From Candidatus Methylumidiphilus alinenensis (lineage in GTDB: Bacteria; Pseudomonadota; Gammaproteobacteria; Methylococcales; Methylococcaceae): DNA of 35,640 bases. The notes beneath the pieces were generated by a model, which had not been told where the DNA came from, made no database searches, and saw nothing but the letters and a program-made list of their open reading frames with translations. The position numbers and the translations under genes were made by a program. The stretch spans positions 1 to 35,640 of the forward strand of contig QJPH01000589.1 in assembly GCA_003242955.1 (NCBI GenBank), written 5' to 3'. Below, one piece after another: positions 25,104 to 33,311 of this stretch; position 1 is the first letter of the stretch, and the number at the start of each line of letters is the position of its first letter.

Positions 25104-26186
25104 TTATACGTTTTCACGCTTACTCCAAGACCACCATTTATGTTGGGTTCCCGCCGAATCGGTGTCTGTGTCCAAGACCCATAACAAGGGGTCTAGAACC
25201 CGGCGTGGCGTTATGGCGGTTTGGAGTTGCTGACCCTTGGGTGACGAACCTAGGGCAGACACTACGCAAAACCGCACACTGGCAAAATGATCCTCGGCTT
25301 GGCTCAAGAATGACTTTGCATGCAAGTGTTCCAAGGTCAGGGTTCGTAACTGCCCGGAGATGGCTGCCAGCGACTTTTTATAACTTGAAAAATCGTCTAA
25401 GCCATTGAAAGTTCCCGCTTGAAGATAATCCCGCAATGCTTGGTATTGAGGAAGCAACAAGGCTTTCCATTCATCGGCCTTGGTGTAAACCACCACTAGG
25501 CGTTGATGCCGGGTATCGCCAGCCAAATCCGCAATCCCATTTCGATAAACTGTCAATAGTCTGTTCATCTTTTGAGCTACTAAGTCTACATCGGTATCTT
25601 CCCGTTCTATGCCTGGAATGCTAAGCAAAAACAAAACCGTTGTGCTGCGGGCAAAAAAGCTGGCGTACTTTATCAATCTTCCGGCTCTTTCAAAACTTTC
25701 CCCGGCGGCATCGTAGCACAGCAAGCTTGCCCCTTTTCCGGTTGGAATGCCGGTCACTTGAATCATGGTGGGTTTGGGAAATGTCAACAATGTTCCATCT
25801 GGCAAGTTACCTTCCTTCAGCATCTTGATATCCTCGTCCAGAATATCCAGACTGGGGTCGCCAGAGGCGGTTACATAAAATCCCTTCCACTGCCTCGGCA
25901 GTTCGGGATGGGCTAGGGTATGAAACAACGAAGCCAGATAGACCGATTTGCCATGCCCACGAAAACCGACAGACCCTAAAATTGCCGGGGGGTACGCAGA
26001 ATAATTGATGATATAGATGCCCGGGACAGATTCTTTGCATTCTGGACAGCTATAGCCACCTTTAGCGATTTTGGTGAATTTTTTGATTTGTGCCAGACAA
26101 ATTGGACATAACATTAGCGTTGGCTTCCAAGATAAACTCAATATCCTACCGAACAGGGCGAAGAGATTAAAAACCATGAGGTGCAT
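25104..26186 (-). CDS. Zinc-ribbon TRAFAC GTPase (DO-GTPase-like) of a conflict system
   Basis: The 360-residue protein starts with a treble-clef or ribbon motif, CPIC then CPEC (around residues 27-50), followed by a G domain. G1 is GSVGFRGHGKSVYL (about 71-84), G3 is YDAAGES, and G4 is YTKADE. This pattern matches the TRAFAC GTPases that accompany GAP1 proteins in predicted bacterial conflict systems. An ATG at 26114, directly before LCPIC and with GGAAG upstream, is an alternative start; the one chosen begins 3 bp after the membrane-protein stop. It is the last of five co-oriented genes. I infer that it acts as the nucleotide switch sensing or transmitting the trigger. The GTPase call is strong; the system role is by context. 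Confidence 0.8.
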   Translation of the reverse strand: MHLMVFNLFALFGRILSLSWKPTLMLCPICLAQIKKFTKIAKGGYSCPECKESVPGIYIINYSAYPPAILGSVGFRGHGKSVYLASLFHTLAHPELPRQWKGFYVTASGDPSLDILDEDIKMLKEGNLPDGTLLTFPKPTMIQVTGIPTGKGASLLCYDAAGESFERAGRLIKYASFFARSTTVLFLLSIPGIEREDTDVDLVAQKMNRLLTVYRNGIADLAGDTRHQRLVVVYTKADEWKALLLPQYQALRDYLQAGTFNGLDDFSSYKKSLAAISGQLRTLTLEHLHAKSFLSQAEDHFASVRFCVVSALGSSPKGQQLQTAITPRRVLDPLLWVLDTDTDSAGTQHKWWSWSKRENV

Positions 26187-26189
26187 TGC

Positions 26190-27731
26190 TTAGTCCTGAA
26201 TACGACCAAAACGTCGGGCCAACATGCGCCGGGTGTTTTCGGGTAACGTCAATGACCCATGAATGTATACCGGAATTTTTCGCAAATGCCGACGGCGCTG
26301 ATGGTCATCGCTGAGAGCATCCAACACCTTATTGACGGCATAGTTATAATCTAGGCTTTGGCCCGTTGGCGGCGGATAAATAGCCAAGCGGTCGATGTCG
26401 GCGCTGATTGCTTTGCGGCTGTCCGGGTCAAACAGCGAAATGTTCAATTCGTCGGGCGTTGCGTCCATTGGCAGTGCGCCGATGACACCAATAAGCCGAC
26501 GAACCGTCATAAATTCTTTTTGGCCGCAATAACGACAGACGAAATAATATACGAAATTCTCGTGCAAGCGGGGTTCCTCGACCATCAGCAACCGCCCGCT
26601 CCAGCGCACTGGCTTGGGGAGTCCTGGCCCTAAGCGAAAACGATGATAATCCATTTTGCACAGCCAGTGGGTTGTTTGTTTACATGCTTTAAGCCATGGC
26701 AGGAAGCGGGTGCTGAGGAATACGCTCATTAAACTTAAAATCAGCCAAACCAGTAATACAGTAGTTATTAGTAGAAGAGAATCAAAGGAAACGGATAAGA
26801 AGTAATGATTCCAGAAATTGCGTTGGAAGTAGATCATGATTACCGATACCCCAAGCCCCACACCAAACCCAGCGTCAACTGCGGAAATAATTAGTGCTTC
26901 AATTGAATTATTTAGTGCTTGTTTAGTCTCAGTCTGGGGACTTCGACCGAGTCGCCCTGCGATATACACCATTTCAAGAACTTTGAGTAACATTATTGCA
27001 AGACCTGCGACAGTCCCCGCAACAAATGTCGTTCCAAACATCGTTCCAAATTTAACTACAATCAATGATCCAAGATTATATCCATATTTTGCACCCACTG
27101 TTAACCCAATCAACATTCCAATCAAAGCGACAAACCTTTTGTTATTTAACAGACCCATGAGCAAACCGAAAGTCGCCATCCATGCTGCACCAATTACTGT
27201 GCCAAATACACTAACAGCTTCCAAGCCAATAGTCTGAATAATAACCACAATAACCAACGAGATAGACACTACAATTACAATCATTTTCCACTCATGCCTC
27301 TCCCTTTCTCTTATGAAAAACGAATACCTAAAATAAAATATCATTAAAACAATAGAAGAAGCTATCTTGGGCCAATAAAACAACCAACCAATTGGCAAAG
27401 CGAGTATCAAGGTCAAGAATCCGAGCCTACCGTATGTTGATAACCGCCATCCCTGATGCCAGCAAGCGAAATAAGCCCAGATCAGCAACAACCAAAACCA
27501 AGCCATCGGTGACAGCAACCAATAGAGGAGTGAATTGCGCATAGCAATAATCGACTCGCTATTGGCTGGGGGTGTGGCAAACAGTTCTCGCCAAACCCGC
27601 AAATCCCCTGCTTGCAGTTTTTCCTCAAATGGGGAATTGAATGCTTTAGGTCCGATAACCAACAGCAACACCAACAGCGTCAGCAAACAGAACAAACCAA
27701 CAAAAACCAAGACACGTTGATGTTTACTCAT
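26190..27731 (-). CDS. Polytopic membrane protein with conserved cytosolic domain, paralog 2
   Basis: The protein has about 513 residues. The N-terminal half carries eight to ten hydrophobic helices (for example VLVFVGLFCLLTLLVLLLVI and SPMAWFWLLLIWAYFA). The soluble C-terminal region starts near FLPWLKACKQTTHWLCKMDY and contains WSGRLLMVEEPRLHENFVYY, a single zinc-knuckle-like pair CRYCGQKEF, and DPDSRKAISADIDRLAIYPP. This C-terminal region is strongly similar to that of the protein encoded at 28938-30656, while the helices are only loosely alike. I set the start at the ATG at 27731, which has GTGAG upstream; the frame extends 17 codons further. I do not recognise a named family. Its place between the GAP1 and GTPase genes suggests it anchors the complex to the membrane. 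Confidence 0.8.
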   Translation of the reverse strand: MSKHQRVLVFVGLFCLLTLLVLLLVIGPKAFNSPFEEKLQAGDLRVWRELFATPPANSESIIAMRNSLLYWLLSPMAWFWLLLIWAYFACWHQGWRLSTYGRLGFLTLILALPIGWLFYWPKIASSIVLMIFYFRYSFFIRERERHEWKMIVIVVSISLVIVVIIQTIGLEAVSVFGTVIGAAWMATFGLLMGLLNNKRFVALIGMLIGLTVGAKYGYNLGSLIVVKFGTMFGTTFVAGTVAGLAIMLLKVLEMVYIAGRLGRSPQTETKQALNNSIEALIISAVDAGFGVGLGVSVIMIYFQRNFWNHYFLSVSFDSLLLITTVLLVWLILSLMSVFLSTRFLPWLKACKQTTHWLCKMDYHRFRLGPGLPKPVRWSGRLLMVEEPRLHENFVYYFVCRYCGQKEFMTVRRLIGVIGALPMDATPDELNISLFDPDSRKAISADIDRLAIYPPPTGQSLDYNYAVNKVLDALSDDHQRRRHLRKIPVYIHGSLTLPENTRRMLARRFGRIQD

Positions 27732-27842
27732 AAAATCTAGCTCACTTGGGAAGCGATAAAAAATTTTGGGGGCGCTTTGCAAGCGAGACTATCCGCACAA
27801 GTGCGACCATATTTGCGGTTAAAAACCGCGCCCACGTAGATA

Positions 27843-28919
27843 TCACGGCAACCACCAGCGTTTCAGCCCGTCCAAAAACCCGCCGCTGGATTTCTTTTCA
27901 CGGGCGGCATTTTGGCTTTGGTTATTGTTGGTCTGGGCTTCTGGCCTGTATCGGGCGATGAGTTGTTCTTTGGCCCTTGCAGGGACAATACGGGAAACCG
28001 CATCTAGAATTTTCTGCGGAACTTCCTCGGGTAAGGCAGTAGTCGAGAGGCTTCCTTCCAGCCAGCGGCAGAGGGTGTAGGCAGTTTCCTTCTCATCCTC
28101 AATCCCCGGTTCGTGCGCTTGCAAACGCGCCAGCTCCCAACGCTCGAAGAAAGTGCGGGGGACTGGCGGTGCTGTATCGTCGAGAAAAACCCGCTGTTTC
28201 ACATCAACGCGGATGAATCGACCCGGCGGCGGGGCTTCCGGCAAGCCCACCGCCCAGCAGGGGGTGGACACAAAATTGCCTTTATAAAAAAAACTGTCGA
28301 AGCTACACCAGGCATTCAAAGCCGCTGGCACCGCTATCAGCACCTCGGCTAGGATCTGCTCAACCCCGTCAGGTGGGCCGATCAATGCCAGCGCTTGGCG
28401 TTCCTTGACCATCGCCTCGGCGCGTAAAGCATACAAGGTCAGGCGCTGCAAGGTCTCGGTGGGCGGCTGCCTGATGGGGGTGCTAGTCGTGGGATGGTTC
28501 ACAGAAACCGGTGCAATATCGCTCGTTGCCCTATCACCCAAAGCCAGTGCCTGCTCAATGCTTTGACAAAATGGAAAAGATTGCAGCACGACGATGGGAT
28601 TTAGACCGCCTGTAATCCAGTCGGCCTGATTAAAGACCAAGGCATGGGCCAAATAACTGCCCTTGCGACCAAAGGTGTCGGTGTCATCCAGCGGAACAAT
28701 ATGCGCCAATACCAGTTTGTCCCGGCCCAAAGGGAAAAATAAGCTCTTGCTCGGATTGGAAGGGCTGTGTGCATAAAAGAGGCGAGGCTCAATATCATCC
28801 ACCTCCGTCTCGCTCAGCAGCGACTGGCTGTGGAGCAGGGCTTGAAATCCTCCCCGGTTGTGGGGCGAACGGTCTTTCTCGACATTGGTGTAAACCAGTT
28901 GTCCTGCGGTGGTAGGCAT
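27843..28919 (-). CDS. GTPase-associated protein 1 (GAP1-N type)
   Basis: The 358-residue protein opens GQLVYTNVEKDRSPHNRGGF and continues LFYAHSPSNPSKSLFFPLGR and YLAHALVFNQADW. These are features of the GAP1 N-terminal domain that co-occurs with TRAFAC GTPases. The middle part (ALIGPPDGVEQILAEVLIAV onward) would correspond to the GAP1 middle domain. There is no signal peptide or membrane helix, so it is cytosolic. GAGGAG lies just before the ATG. It sits between the two membrane-protein genes, 18 bp after one and 111 bp before the other. GAP1 proteins have been predicted to couple the GTPase to its effector; no biochemical activity is known to me. The family call comes from recollection of sequence style and from context. 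Confidence 0.72.
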   Translation of the reverse strand: MPTTAGQLVYTNVEKDRSPHNRGGFQALLHSQSLLSETEVDDIEPRLFYAHSPSNPSKSLFFPLGRDKLVLAHIVPLDDTDTFGRKGSYLAHALVFNQADWITGGLNPIVVLQSFPFCQSIEQALALGDRATSDIAPVSVNHPTTSTPIRQPPTETLQRLTLYALRAEAMVKERQALALIGPPDGVEQILAEVLIAVPAALNAWCSFDSFFYKGNFVSTPCWAVGLPEAPPPGRFIRVDVKQRVFLDDTAPPVPRTFFERWELARLQAHEPGIEDEKETAYTLCRWLEGSLSTTALPEEVPQKILDAVSRIVPARAKEQLIARYRPEAQTNNNQSQNAAREKKSSGGFLDGLKRWWLP

Positions 28920-28937
28920 GGGGAGGGCTCCTCAAAA

Positions 28938-30656
28938 TTAACGGGCGACTTCCTTTTGAAATACGTCATCCATGGCAGATGTAAAGGATGGGTTAGCTGC
29001 AATTTTCTCCAAGGGTCCGAAGCGGTCGCCCAACATGCGCAGGGTGTTTTCCGGCAGTGGATAGGGCACAACAATGCGCACCCGGATTTTCTTGAGGGGC
29101 TGACTGCGATGATGGTCTTCGCTAAGGGCGATCAACACGGCGTTGACCGCGTAGTCATAGTCGAGCGTTTGTCCCGGTGGGGGCGGGTAAAGGGCAAGCC
29201 GGTCGATGTCGGCGCTGATTGCTTTGCGGCTGTCTGGGTCATAAAGCGAAATATTTAACTCCCCAACAGGCGTTTGGGAGGGTATCGCGCCAATAATGCC
29301 GACGAGACGAATCACTGTCACATACTCATTTTTGCCACAATAACGGCAGACGAAATAATCTGCAAAATTCTCATGTTGGCGGGGTTCCTCGACCATCAAT
29401 AATCTTCCGCTCCAGCGTACCGGCCACGGCAAGCCTGATAATTGAAACCGGTGATAGTCGGTTTGGCAAAGCCAATGGGCGGTTTTTTGGCGAGCTTTTA
29501 GCCATGGTAGGAAATGGGCGCTGAAAAATACGCTGACCATTCCAAGGATCAGCCATGCCAGCATGACTACGCCGATTAGCAGTATGGAATTCAAGGCAGA
29601 AACGAAAAAATAATGCCCCCATGGATTGCCTCGTAAGAAAATAATCCCCCCCTCAGCTATTAACGCCGCCACTATGGACATACATAATATGGCACGAGAT
29701 CCCGCACCTATCGACATGACAAGCATTGCAATGACCGATGCTCCGATGGATGCCCCAACACCCGCTCCAATTCTAGCATTTGGCTCGGCGGCAAGCAACG
29801 CCTCAATCCCTGCAGCAAAACCCGCAACCAGTCCGGCTGAGAGTACGGCGGTAAGACCTGTGACAATCTCTTGGAGGATAAACCCTTTAGTCAAACTATT
29901 CATCACATGCCTAATTAACACTCTAATACCGCCAATCAAACCCAAGACAAGCGATCCAACAATTGCTCCAATGACTGCGCCTATAACCCCGTTACTTATT
30001 GCGAAATACTTTGAGGCAGGGTCAATAAAATCTTCACTTTTACCGCCAATCGCCATGAAGATACCTATTCCAATGGCAGCGAAAAAAATCCCATCCAATC
30101 CATTACTTTCAGCGCCACCGATTATGCATCCTATCCCAAAAATCTTCAAAGCAAGGTAAAGAAGGCCAATATCATTTTTCAAACTGATAGAAGCCCCAAA
30201 AGCAGCACCAACCATTCCGAAAAATGCCAAACATATTATTAAAATGAAATCTCTTTTACGCAAAAATATCCAATTAATCGCAGGGGAAATTAATAAGTAG
30301 CTCAAACCTACAACGATTCCGATGGAGCCTGCCCACTGGCTGCTAGAAGTCATCCAGCCAATCGGCAATACCAGAATTAAGGGAAGCATCAGCAAGCCGC
30401 TGTAAGTAGACAGCCTACAGTCTCTGTCCCCATAACTTAGAAGCGCCCAAACCGCCATCAGCCAGAACCATGACATGGGGGACAGCAACCAAAAAATTTT
30501 CGAATCGTGTAGGGAATCTGGGGGTTTGACGGTAAAGGATTCCAGCCAGCGATGCAAAAGATCTGATTGTAATAAGCGCGTTGGCTCGGCTGGGGCAAAG
30601 AATCCCTGCCAAATAAACCAGAAAGCAATCAAAATAATAGGATAGAATTTTTTCAT
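28938..30656 (-). CDS. Polytopic membrane protein with conserved cytosolic domain, paralog 1
   Basis: The 572-residue protein begins with a hydrophobic segment (YPIILIAFWFIWQGFFAPAE) and has roughly ten more. Several are Gly/Ala-rich (ANARIGAGVGASIGASVIAM), suggesting close helix packing. From FLPWLKARQKTAHWLCQTDY onward it matches the protein at 26190-27731, including WSGRLLMVEEPRQHENFADY, CRYCGKNEY and DPDSRKAISADIDRLALYPP. It then adds a short tail, IAANPSFTSAMDDVFQKEVA. Its start codon overlaps the TIR-gene stop in ATGA, so the two are translationally coupled. The function is unknown. The pairing suggests a heteromeric membrane assembly, either as sensor or as the site where the effector is held. 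Confidence 0.8.
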   Translation of the reverse strand: MKKFYPIILIAFWFIWQGFFAPAEPTRLLQSDLLHRWLESFTVKPPDSLHDSKIFWLLSPMSWFWLMAVWALLSYGDRDCRLSTYSGLLMLPLILVLPIGWMTSSSQWAGSIGIVVGLSYLLISPAINWIFLRKRDFILIICLAFFGMVGAAFGASISLKNDIGLLYLALKIFGIGCIIGGAESNGLDGIFFAAIGIGIFMAIGGKSEDFIDPASKYFAISNGVIGAVIGAIVGSLVLGLIGGIRVLIRHVMNSLTKGFILQEIVTGLTAVLSAGLVAGFAAGIEALLAAEPNARIGAGVGASIGASVIAMLVMSIGAGSRAILCMSIVAALIAEGGIIFLRGNPWGHYFFVSALNSILLIGVVMLAWLILGMVSVFFSAHFLPWLKARQKTAHWLCQTDYHRFQLSGLPWPVRWSGRLLMVEEPRQHENFADYFVCRYCGKNEYVTVIRLVGIIGAIPSQTPVGELNISLYDPDSRKAISADIDRLALYPPPPGQTLDYDYAVNAVLIALSEDHHRSQPLKKIRVRIVVPYPLPENTLRMLGDRFGPLEKIAANPSFTSAMDDVFQKEVAR

Positions 30657-31969
30657 GGGCTTTGTTCCATTTCGCGTACCAACCGCACACCAAAAAACTC
30701 CAGTCTTTGTCCTGTTCGGATAGGCTGCACCGTGTCGCTAAGCGGATTCCACAAATTTGGTTTGAAGCTATGCCGAGGGGCACCCAATCCCTTCCAGGCG
30801 TCTCCGTCCCGCACCCACTCCACCAACCCACCGCGCAACAGGCTTAAATCCAATAAGGATTGCGACTGCGCTTGGTCTTGTAGCCGTCGCAATAAAATGG
30901 TTGCCAGTTCTTGTTGGCTGGGCGAAGTTATAGGGTCTTGAACGTCGTTTTGGGCCTGCGCATTGATATCCGGTTCTTCATTAAGGGTGATTTGCGGGTT
31001 AGGGATGGGCGAGGGCGTGCCGTAGCGGTTGACGATTTTGATAATTTGTTGAAAGAGTTCCAAGGCGAATTCATCGCGGGTCCTATCAGAATTGAGGTCA
31101 TGGAAGGCTTTTCCGTTCTTATTGTGGAAAATTTGTAGCTTTTCCAGCCCTTTCAGGTCCATGATGCCATCAAATAAAATAGGTTTTAGGGCGACAGGAA
31201 TTGCCCGTTTCTCGGTTTCTGGAACGGCAAGATCATGGGAGACAAAAGCGGGCAATTCATGGTCTTTGATGAACTCGCTGCCTAGAAAAGCCGGACTGAC
31301 CAATAACAGGCCGAAATGGCAGTAGTCCACAGCCGACCGAATCTTGTCATGCCAATCTTCTCCCGCCAGGAGATCCCCATCGTCCCAGGCTTTAAAGCAA
31401 TAATCTTTAGCAGTCGCCAATAGTTGTTTGAGGGGGTTTAGCAGCTTATCTTTGAGGATTTTGTCTTTGTGTGCATAGGACACGAAATAGCGGATTATCG
31501 GTTTGCCGTCGCGTATCTCGGTCGGCCCAATGGTATTTGGGAGGGAACGCTCATAACGGGCAGTATCCATAGGTGATTGATTCAGCATCGTAAAACCGGA
31601 AGTCGCTAGATTGGTTTGATCGGGTTGATGCTCAAGTCCGTCGATGGACTGAAAACACCGATAGATGGTCCGCCATTCTTCTACTGTGGGAAGCCGGTAG
31701 CCTTCTCCCAGCCAAGCAGCATAGGCTTCCGCTTCACTAGGCAATAAGCCAGTGACAAATAGCTGTTCACGCTGCCCAGTGGTAAAGTTCTGTGGCGAGA
31801 CGCTGGGATTGAGCGCGAGAAGTTCCTCGTACCAGCCATCTCTTTGCGGTTTGACATCGGCCAAGTATTGCTCGAATTGAAGTTTGGTCAAGGGCAACAG
31901 GCTCACCGCTAAAGCCAATTTTTTCAGCACGACATAGGAAAAGCCAGTACGGTCAAAAAAAAGGTCCAT
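30653..31969 (-). CDS. TIR-domain effector with split FGE-sulfatase-like fold
   Basis: This 438-residue protein begins with the first half of a formylglycine-generating-enzyme-like domain: PLTKLQFEQYLADVKPQ near 26-42, then LPSEAEAYAAWLGEGYRLPTVEEW at about 77-99. A TIR domain occupies about 159-318, with RYFVSYAHKDK, the WDDGDLLAGEDWHDKIRSAV block, LLLVSPAFLGSEF and Glu238 in HELP at the usual NADase glutamate position. After a Gln/Pro-rich linker the FGE fold resumes (RGGLVEWVRDGDAWKGLGAP at 379-398) and closes with RLEFFGVRLVRE. TIR domains of this class commonly cleave NAD+ or make a nucleotide signal. FGE-like folds often serve as binding modules. It is first in the five-gene operon. Confidence 0.82.
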   Translation of the reverse strand: MDLFFDRTGFSYVVLKKLALAVSLLPLTKLQFEQYLADVKPQRDGWYEELLALNPSVSPQNFTTGQREQLFVTGLLPSEAEAYAAWLGEGYRLPTVEEWRTIYRCFQSIDGLEHQPDQTNLATSGFTMLNQSPMDTARYERSLPNTIGPTEIRDGKPIIRYFVSYAHKDKILKDKLLNPLKQLLATAKDYCFKAWDDGDLLAGEDWHDKIRSAVDYCHFGLLLVSPAFLGSEFIKDHELPAFVSHDLAVPETEKRAIPVALKPILFDGIMDLKGLEKLQIFHNKNGKAFHDLNSDRTRDEFALELFQQIIKIVNRYGTPSPIPNPQITLNEEPDINAQAQNDVQDPITSPSQQELATILLRRLQDQAQSQSLLDLSLLRGGLVEWVRDGDAWKGLGAPRHSFKPNLWNPLSDTVQPIRTGQRLEFFGVRLVREMEQSP

Positions 31970-32359
31970 AACTGTTCATTTCTAAGTGTTTAGAGGGGTT
32001 GAACTCTCCGTGTGCGTTGTGATCAGTGAATTGTGATTCCCTCGACAATTGGGGGCATTATACACCGCCGGCAGGGGCGAGAGGAGTTAGCACTTGATGT
32101 CCAGCGCAACGTCGGAAGACATGCTTTTCGTGCAGACACTTTCGTTAATCAGCCTCAGCAGATGGGAAATCGTGTAAAATCGTACTATAAAGGAGTTGGC
32201 TAAAGGACCACATGAAGGGGTTTATTATGGAAAAAGTGGGATTGCAACGAAGTTCAGACTAAAATTCTAAATTCCGGGCGGACGAATAGAGTCGCCAGCC
32301 ATCAGTTTACTCATTCGCGGTGCTGATTTCAGCCTGCGCAAACATTTTAGAGAATTGCC
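31970..32359. other. Divergent intergenic region
   Basis: These 390 bp separate the minus-strand TIR operon from the plus-strand DUF2750 gene. They must hold both promoters. One candidate for the operon is listed separately at 32057-32062. I see no gene: an ATG at 32227 gives only a ten-residue peptide. No repeat-family ends were recognised. Confidence 0.5.
32057..32062 (-). promoter_or_regulatory. Candidate -10 box for the TIR-GTPase operon
   Basis: On the minus strand TATAAT is preceded by TG one base upstream (GTGTATAAT). It lies about 88 nt before the TIR-gene start codon. The -35 region is poor, so an extended -10 or activator-dependent promoter is possible. This is a motif match only. 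Confidence 0.35.
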
Positions 32360-32740
32360 ATGATCAAATTAACGGCCGACCTTGACGCAAACTACCAACG
32401 CTTTATCGAAAACATTCTGGAATCCGGGCAAGTGTGGGGCTTGCAATCCGACGAGGGTTGGGTGGTTGTCGACTCAACAGAGTTTGAAGACTCCGAAGTA
32501 ATGCCGTTTTGGTCAGAGGAAGCTTACGCCAAGGCCCATTGTGTCGGTGAATGGGAAAATTTTAGGCCAGTCGCCATGGATTTGGATGAATTTATAGAAG
32601 AATGGCTGGCAGGAATGGCGGAGGACGGCATCCTAGTTGGACCCAATTGGAACGATGACCTTGATGGGGTGGAGGTGGAGCCTGAGGAAATTAGCCAACA
32701 GTTGACTGGCGATGTTGACGAACCTATCACGCATCACTGA
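32360..32740 (+). CDS. DUF2750 family protein
   Basis: The 126-residue acidic protein matches the DUF2750 layout: ANYQRFIENILESGQVWGLQ, then EVMPFWSEEAYAKAHCVGEW, VAMDLDEFIEEWLAGMAEDG, and ILVGPNWNDDLDGVEVEPEE. The function of the family is not known to me. There is no signal peptide or membrane helix. It stands alone, with a 390-bp divergent region on one side and a palindromic MITE 28 bp after its stop. Confidence 0.85.
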   Translation: MIKLTADLDANYQRFIENILESGQVWGLQSDEGWVVVDSTEFEDSEVMPFWSEEAYAKAHCVGEWENFRPVAMDLDEFIEEWLAGMAEDGILVGPNWNDDLDGVEVEPEEISQQLTGDVDEPITHH

Positions 32741-32768
32741 GCCATCAACCCGCCTAGTTAGAAAGATG

Positions 32769-32894
32769 GGCCTTGGTCATCGTTCAGCCCACTTAATGTG
32801 GAGTGCGGCGACTTGTCGCCGCTTTCTGAGCCATACGGCGACAAGTCGCAGCACTCCACAAACACACCCATCGGGCTGAACGATGACCAAGGCC
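32769..32894. mobile_element. Nested palindromic MITE, copy E2, with 8-bp target duplication
   Basis: The outer arms are GGCCTTGGTCATCGTTCAGC and the complement. The inner palindromes are GTGGAGTGCGGCGACTTGTC with GACAAGTCGCAGCACTCCAC. GAAAGATG flanks it on both sides (32761-32768 and 32895-32902). The copy at 14113-14208 shares the arms but has a shorter centre. Confidence 0.82.
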
Positions 32895-32957
32895 GAAAGA
32901 TGATTAAGCTATTTCGTTTTGGGCTTTGCAGACACAACTTGCTAATCAGGTAAACCC

Positions 32958-33302
32958 ATGGGCATCGTTTACTCCACCTTACACGGGCAAATGTGCCCGG
33001 AATGCGGAAAACCAAAGGGTTCCTGCGTTTGCGGCAAGAAATCGGCGGTGAACGCCAAGGTCGATGGCAGCGTCAGAGTCGGGCGTGAAACCAAAGGTCG
33101 TAAAGGCGCGGGGGTCACTGTCATCTCTGGCATCCCTTTGGCGGACGACGAGTTGAAGATATTGGCAAAGGAATTGAAATCCCGTTGTGGCGGCGGAGGA
33201 ACCGTTAAAGATGGGGTCATCGAAATTCAAGGTGACCATCGCAATTTGGTGTTGGAGGAACTCGCAAAACGGGGTTTTAAGGCTAAACGCACTGGTGGCT
33301 GA
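32958..33302 (+). CDS. yciH: SUI1/YciH-family translation initiation factor homolog
   Basis: The 114-residue protein has an N-terminal cysteine cluster ([13 protein letters not shown]; Cys13, 16, 23, 25). The SUI1 fold follows, with [40 protein letters not shown] and [20 protein letters not shown]. It is related to eIF1 and is thought to affect start-codon fidelity in bacteria, though its exact role is debated. It lies nine bases before a glutaredoxin gene. The fragment ACTTGCTAATCAGG upstream is a leftover D-family repeat end. Confidence 0.9.
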   Translation: MGIVYSTLHGQMCPECGKPKGSCVCGKKSAVNAKVDGSVRVGRETKGRKGAGVTVISGIPLADDELKILAKELKSRCGGGGTVKDGVIEIQGDHRNLVLEELAKRGFKAKRTGG

Positions 33303-33311
33303 GGTGATACT

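Noticed and set aside
29626-30159. 177-codon plus-strand frame rich in Pro, Ile and Ala
   Set aside because: It mirrors the membrane helices of the protein at 28938-30656, and its composition is the usual antisense of hydrophobic helices.
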